Origin: Pengzhenrongella sicca | Lineage (GTDB): Bacteria > Actinomycetota > Actinomycetes > Actinomycetales > Cellulomonadaceae | DNA length: 64,000 bases | Direction: 5' to 3' | Assembly (NCBI RefSeq): GCF_017569225.1 | Contig: NZ_CP071868.1 | Location: 3,720,001 to 3,784,000, forward strand | In this document: positions 60,436 through 64,000 of the stretch, piece after piece | How positions within the stretch are numbered: position 1 is the stretch's first letter | Layout of the letters: every line of letters begins with the position of its first letter | The notes under the pieces: model-generated | The model's database searches: none | Told to the model about the DNA's origin: nothing | The model's input: only the letters and a program-made list of their open reading frames with translations | Translations under genes and position numbers: made by a program

Positions 60436-61358
60436 CGGCGGGCCTCGAACCACGCGACCGTCTCGGCTAGCCCCTGCTCCAGGGGTACCGGCTCGACCAG
60501 CGGGAAGAGCGTGCGCAGGACGGCGTTGTCGGCCTGAGAGTGCGCGACGTCGCCCGCCCGAGCGGGTCCGTGCTCGACCACCGGGCTGCGGTGCGTGACC
60601 TCGGCGAGGGTCTCGATGAGCCCGGTGAGGGTCGTGTTGGTGCCGAAGGCGAGGTTCACCGGCTCGGGGTGCGTCACCCGCCGGGTCGCCGCGTCCAGGA
60701 GCACCCGGCACACCGTGCCGACGTAGGTGAAGTCGCGCGAGTGCGACCCGTCGCCGTTGACCGGCAGCGGGCGCCCGGCGAGCAGCGCCTCGACGAACAC
60801 GGGGATCACGGCCGCGTACGCCTGCCCCGCGTGCTGCCCGGGCCCGTAGACGTTGAAGAAGCGGAATGCCAGGGTCCGCAGGCCGAACGACTGCTGGTAG
60901 GCGAGCACGTACTGCTCGGCGGCGAGCTTCGTGACCGCGTAGGGGCTCATCGGCCGGACCCACTCCCGCTCGCCCTTCGGCAGCGCCGGGTTGAGCCCGT
61001 ACACCGAGCTCGAGGACGAGACGACGAGGTGGCCGATGCCCGCCAGCCGGGCCTGGTCGAGCACGGTGAGCGTGCCGGTGGCGTTCGCCGCGTGGGTCGC
61101 CATCGGGTCGCGGAGGCTGCGCGGGACGCTCCCGAGCGCCGCGAGGTGGATCACCGAGTCGACCCCGGCGAGCCCGGCGCGGACCACCTCGGTGTCGAGA
61201 ATCGACCCCTCGATGACGTTGGCGTCCAACCCGGCGAGATTCTCGCGGTAACCGGTGGAGAAATCGTCGACAATCGTCACGTCGACGCCGGCCGCGAGCG
61301 CCAGGGCCGTCAGGTTCGAGCCCACGAATCCCGCCCCACCGGTGATCAGCAGGCGCAC
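60432..61358 (-). CDS. NAD-dependent UDP-sugar 4-epimerase (TviC/WbpP-like)
   Basis: This 308-aa SDR epimerase has ITGGAGFVGSNLTALAL (~5-21), VSSSSSVYG (~118-126), the catalytic YAVTK (~147-151) and FRFFNVYGPGQHAGQAYAAVIP (~173-194). Serine-rich SSSSSVYG and PFAR-like phrases fit GalE/WbpP types. Paired with the dehydrogenase it would interconvert UDP-GlcNAc(A) and UDP-GalNAc(A). GTG 61358 is chosen because GGAGG lies 6 nt upstream; a longer frame to 61520 would read through the promoter region. Confidence 0.88.
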   Translation of the reverse strand: MRLLITGGAGFVGSNLTALALAAGVDVTIVDDFSTGYRENLAGLDANVIEGSILDTEVVRAGLAGVDSVIHLAALGSVPRSLRDPMATHAANATGTLTVLDQARLAGIGHLVVSSSSSVYGLNPALPKGEREWVRPMSPYAVTKLAAEQYVLAYQQSFGLRTLAFRFFNVYGPGQHAGQAYAAVIPVFVEALLAGRPLPVNGDGSHSRDFTYVGTVCRVLLDAATRRVTHPEPVNLAFGTNTTLTGLIETLAEVTHRSPVVEHGPARAGDVAHSQADNAVLRTLFPLVEPVPLEQGLAETVAWFEARR

Positions 61359-61515
61359 CAGAGGCCTCCCCTCCGCGATGAATTCGACGGCGAATCCTGC
61401 GCTCTCGGGGGGTGCTCGCCGAACGTCGAGAGCGTCGGGAAAAACTGTACCCGCTGGGCCGGACCGACCCGGACCAACCGGACGGCGCTGCCGTTTTCGG
61501 ATCAAACTGCGTGAG

Positions 61516-61521
61516 AGCATA
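61516..61521 (-). promoter_or_regulatory. Possible -10 element for the epimerase-dehydrogenase unit
   Basis: TATGCT on the minus strand lies ~155 bp upstream of the epimerase start, in the 214-bp gap that also precedes the Wzz-kinase gene on the other strand. No good -35 accompanies it, and the leader would be long for this genome. Confidence 0.35.
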
Positions 61522-61572
61522 GGAGGGTCGTAAACCCCTACTGGTCGGTCCCAGGAACCAGGTGAAGACGCG

Positions 61573-63198
61573 GTGGAACTTCAGGACTACCTGACCGTTG
61601 CTCGCAAGCGCTGGCTGTCGATCGCGCTCGTCACGGCGCTCATGATCGGCCTCGCCGCGGTGGCGACGGCCGTCAGGACGCCGATGTACCAGGCCCGCTC
61701 CCAGGTGTTCGTGTCGGTCCGGACGACCGGCGGGACGACGTCCGACCTCGTGCAGGGCAGCAGCTTCACCCAGCGCCAGGTCAAGTCGTACACCGACCTC
61801 GTGACGAGCCCACGGGTGCTCGGCCCGGTGGTCGAGAGCCTCGGCCTGCCGACGACGCCGGAGGCGCTCGCCGGGTCGATCACGGCGTCCAACCCGCTTG
61901 ACACCGTGCTGATCAACATCACGGCCTCGGCCGAGGACCCGCAGGTCGCCGCCGACGTCGCGAACGCCACGGCCGAGAGCCTCGCCGTCCAGGTCACCGA
62001 GCTCGAGAAGCCGTCGGACGCCGCCGCGTCGCCGGTCGAGATCAACACCGTGCGGACCGCGACCGCGCCCGGGGCGCCGTACTCGCCGAGCCGGCGGCTC
62101 AACCTGGCGCTCGGGCTGCTGGTCGGCCTCGCCCTCGGGATCGGCCTCGCCGTCCTGCGTGAGCTGCTCGACACAAAGGTGCGCAGCGCGTCCGACGTCG
62201 AGCGGGTCACCGACACGTCGGTCATCGGCACGATCGGCTTCGACGACGACGCCCCGGAGCACCCGCTCATCGTCCAGACCAGCCCGCACAGCCACCGCGC
62301 GGAGGCATTCCGGCGGCTGCGCACCAACCTGCAGTTCCTCGACATCGCCGACCGGCCGCAGTCCATCGTCGTGACGTCGGCGATGCCCGGTGAGGGCAAG
62401 ACCACGACCTCGATCAACCTCGCGATCTCCCTCGCCGACGCCGGGCGGCACGTCGTGCTCGTCGACGGCGACCTGCGCCGCCCGTCGATCGCCGAGTACA
62501 TGGGGCTGGAGGGTTCGGTCGGGTTGACGACCGTCCTGATCGGCAAGGCCGACGCCGACGACGTCGTGCAGCCGTGGGGCAACGGCTACCTGCATGTGCT
62601 GGCGTCCGGGGAGGTCCCGCCCAACCCGAGCGAGCTGCTCGGGTCCCGCTCGATGGCCAACCTCCTGGAGCACCTGACCAAGGTCTACGACGTCGTCCTC
62701 ATCGACACGGCGCCGTTGCTGCCGGTGACGGACGCCGCGATCCTCGCGCGACTCACCGGCGGCGCGCTGATCGTCGTCGGCGCCGACAAGCTGCACCGCC
62801 AACAGCTCGCCGACGCGATGAGCTCCCTCGAGACGGTCGGCGCGCGCCGGCTCGGCGTCGTGCTCAACCGCGTCCTGCGCAGGCAGAGCGAGGGTTACAC
62901 GTACTACGACTACACCTCGGAGCACGAGTCGGCCGGCGGCTCCGCCGGCGGCCCGGCCGCGCGGGTGTCCGGCGCGCTCGGCCGGGTCCAGCGGCCGTCC
63001 GCGCGCAGGCGCCGGCACCGGCCCCCGGAGGCGGGCACCGCCGCGCCGACCCACGAGCGCGGGAGCGGGGCCGAACGCGGGGGCGGCCAGCAGCCCGCGA
63101 CGCGCACGGTCGACGAGATCGTCAGCTCCGAGCCCGCGACCCGCTCGTCGTACTGGCCCGGCGAACCGCTCGACGGCCCGCCCGACGTCCGGCTCTGA
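61573..63198 (+). CDS. Wzz/Wzc-type chain-length regulator fused to a BY-kinase
   Basis: This 541-aa protein has two membrane helices (~15-35 and ~178-198) enclosing a Wzz outer domain. A cytosolic bacterial tyrosine kinase domain follows: Walker A SAMPGEGKTTTS (~269-280), Walker A' VLVDGDLRRP (~295-304) and Walker B VVLIDTAP. A tyrosine cluster (YTYYDYTSE, ~442-450) is the likely autophosphorylation site; a long disordered tail with one more Tyr (SSYWPGE) follows. Such proteins control polymer length and export with Wzy. GTG 61573 lacks a strong ribosome site. A tyrosine phosphatase gene is not seen in the window. Confidence 0.92.
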   Translation: MELQDYLTVARKRWLSIALVTALMIGLAAVATAVRTPMYQARSQVFVSVRTTGGTTSDLVQGSSFTQRQVKSYTDLVTSPRVLGPVVESLGLPTTPEALAGSITASNPLDTVLINITASAEDPQVAADVANATAESLAVQVTELEKPSDAAASPVEINTVRTATAPGAPYSPSRRLNLALGLLVGLALGIGLAVLRELLDTKVRSASDVERVTDTSVIGTIGFDDDAPEHPLIVQTSPHSHRAEAFRRLRTNLQFLDIADRPQSIVVTSAMPGEGKTTTSINLAISLADAGRHVVLVDGDLRRPSIAEYMGLEGSVGLTTVLIGKADADDVVQPWGNGYLHVLASGEVPPNPSELLGSRSMANLLEHLTKVYDVVLIDTAPLLPVTDAAILARLTGGALIVVGADKLHRQQLADAMSSLETVGARRLGVVLNRVLRRQSEGYTYYDYTSEHESAGGSAGGPAARVSGALGRVQRPSARRRRHRPPEAGTAAPTHERGSGAERGGGQQPATRTVDEIVSSEPATRSSYWPGEPLDGPPDVRL

Positions 63199-63221
63199 CC
63201 CCGCGCCGCCCCGCCCGCGCC

Positions 63222-64000
63222 GTGCACCCGTCAGCCGGCTCCGCGAACCACGGGGCCGCCGCCCACCGGCCGCGCCGCGAGGTGCTGGCGTTCGCGCGGG
63301 CGTTCGAGCCGGGGCACCGGGCCGGCGGCCCGATCCAGTCGATGAACCACGTCTTTGGCGTCGTCGGCGCGGAGGTGCGGATCACGCTCGTCACGCGAGA
63401 TCGCGACCTCGGCGACCGGGCGCCGTACCCGGGCCTGTCCGGGCGTCTCGTGCCGCGCGGGCGGCACGCCGTCTTCTACTGGGATCGCACGAACCTCCGG
63501 CAGACGCTCGCGCTGGTGCGGATGCTTCGCCCTACCCGGTTCGACCTGCTGTACGTGAACAGTTTTTGGGATCCCTGGTTCACCCTCGCGCCGCTCGCCG
63601 CGGCGCAGCTGCGGGTCGTGCGCGCGCGCCGGCTGCTGCTCGCCCCCCGTGGCGAGCTCGCGCCGGGAGCTCTCGCGATCAAGCCGCGAAAGAAGCGGGT
63701 GACCCTGCCTCTGATCGCGCCGTTCGTCGCGCGGCTCCCCGTCGTCTGGCAGGCCCAGTCGCCGCACGAGGTCAGCGACATCCACCGGGTCTTTCCGCAG
63801 GCGCGCATCATCAAGCGGGCGGACAGCGCGGCGCCGGACCCGGTGAACGGGGTGCGCGCGAGCGAGCGGATCGCGCGTTTCGTGTTCATCAGCAGGATCT
63901 CGCCGATCAAGAACCTGGCGGTCGCGATCGAGGCGCTCCGGGCGCTCGACGGGCCCGCGATCTTCGACATCTTCGGGCCCGTCTCGGATCCGGCGTACTG
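63222..64000 (+). CDS. Glycosyltransferase, truncated by the window edge
   Basis: An open frame from GTG 63222 runs to the end of the window (259 complete codons). It reads EVLAFARAFEPGHRAGGPIQSMNHVFGVVG, then LLYVNSFWDPWFTLAPLAAA, LLLAPRGELAPGALAIKPRKK and FVFISRISPIKNLAVAIEAL, phrases of family-4 glycosyltransferases (acceptor half, then the start of the donor half). It follows the Wzz-kinase gene by 23 bp and probably belongs to the same transcript. Start codon uncertain; the 3' end is missing. Confidence 0.82.
   Translation, partial: MHPSAGSANHGAAAHRPRREVLAFARAFEPGHRAGGPIQSMNHVFGVVGAEVRITLVTRDRDLGDRAPYPGLSGRLVPRGRHAVFYWDRTNLRQTLALVRMLRPTRFDLLYVNSFWDPWFTLAPLAAAQLRVVRARRLLLAPRGELAPGALAIKPRKKRVTLPLIAPFVARLPVVWQAQSPHEVSDIHRVFPQARIIKRADSAAPDPVNGVRASERIARFVFISRISPIKNLAVAIEALRALDGPAIFDIFGPVSDPAY

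Noticed and set aside
59164-63054. Single 1296-aa minus-strand protein
   Set aside because: Only the part up to 60435 is the dehydrogenase; the upstream extension runs antisense or out of frame through the epimerase and Wzz-kinase genes and lacks protein-like composition.
63231-63970. Minus-strand open frames near the window end
   Set aside because: The plus strand carries a clear glycosyltransferase frame open to the edge; the minus-strand frames are its shadows.
1-64000. tRNA or rRNA genes
   Set aside because: No cloverleaf-like sequence with a GTTCGA-type T-loop in the right context, nor any rRNA sequence, was found by eye.

Overview
The window is very GC-rich and nearly free of A/T-rich stretches. 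Starts are a mix of ATG and GTG, and neighbouring genes are joined by ATGA or GTGA overlaps. Its families (FHA/EccC secretion locus, ROK-controlled sugar ABC cluster, Wzx/Wzy exopolysaccharide cluster with a Wzz-BY-kinase) point to a high-GC actinobacterium. A member of the Cellulomonas/Promicromonospora side of the Micrococcales is my best guess, from protein style only.

Region 1 (about 1.25-24.3 kb, minus strand) is a type VII secretion-like locus wired for phospho-signalling. In transcription order it encodes a 2019-aa surface protein (propeller-like head, about ten Ig/cadherin-like repeats, FN3 domains), MoxR ATPase, DUF58 protein, transglutaminase-like membrane protein, RDD-FHA protein, PP2C phosphatase, zinc-ribbon-FHA protein, Ser/Thr kinase, FHA-winged-helix protein and a 1463-aa EssC/EccC ATPase. 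These are followed by a WXG100 protein, a WXG100-headed candidate effector, a 157-aa protein and a small FHA protein. Eight of the first nine junctions are 4-nt overlaps. No EccB, EccD, EccE, mycosin, EsaA, EssA or EssB gene is present.

Region 2 (25.1-33.1 kb, plus strand) is a carbohydrate-use operon: GH29 alpha-L-fucosidase, ROK regulator, lipoprotein binding protein, two permeases and GH42 beta-galactosidase. A shared GTTTGTCAA motif lies in both promoter regions and is probably the ROK operator. No transport ATPase is encoded, so a shared one must serve it.

Region 3 (33.3-39.1 kb) holds small regulatory units: a TetR gene with two visible palindromic operators controlling a membrane protein and a quinone oxidoreductase, a MarR-MFS pair with its own operator, a VanZ-like protein and a CAP-domain lipoprotein.

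Region 4 (39.1-64.0 kb) is an exopolysaccharide locus: Ugd, a bacillosamine-type initiation module (4,6-dehydratase, aminotransferase, acetyltransferase, phosphoglycosyl transferase), a WbuB-like transferase with CapE-CapF-CapG for UDP-L-FucNAc, Wzx, Wzy, several glycosyltransferases, two acetyltransferases, and an ATP-grasp/CapA pair that suggests amino-acid or peptide decoration. A TviB/TviC-like pair, a Wzz-BY-kinase and a glycosyltransferase that runs off the window complete it.

Scattered between the regions is an unrecognised family of palindromic repeats. Six copies are exactly 99 bp, plus one decayed 98-bp copy. They have 23-bp terminal inverted repeats and a conserved core, and occupy four intergenic gaps. 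With the secretion locus they are the most unusual content of the window.
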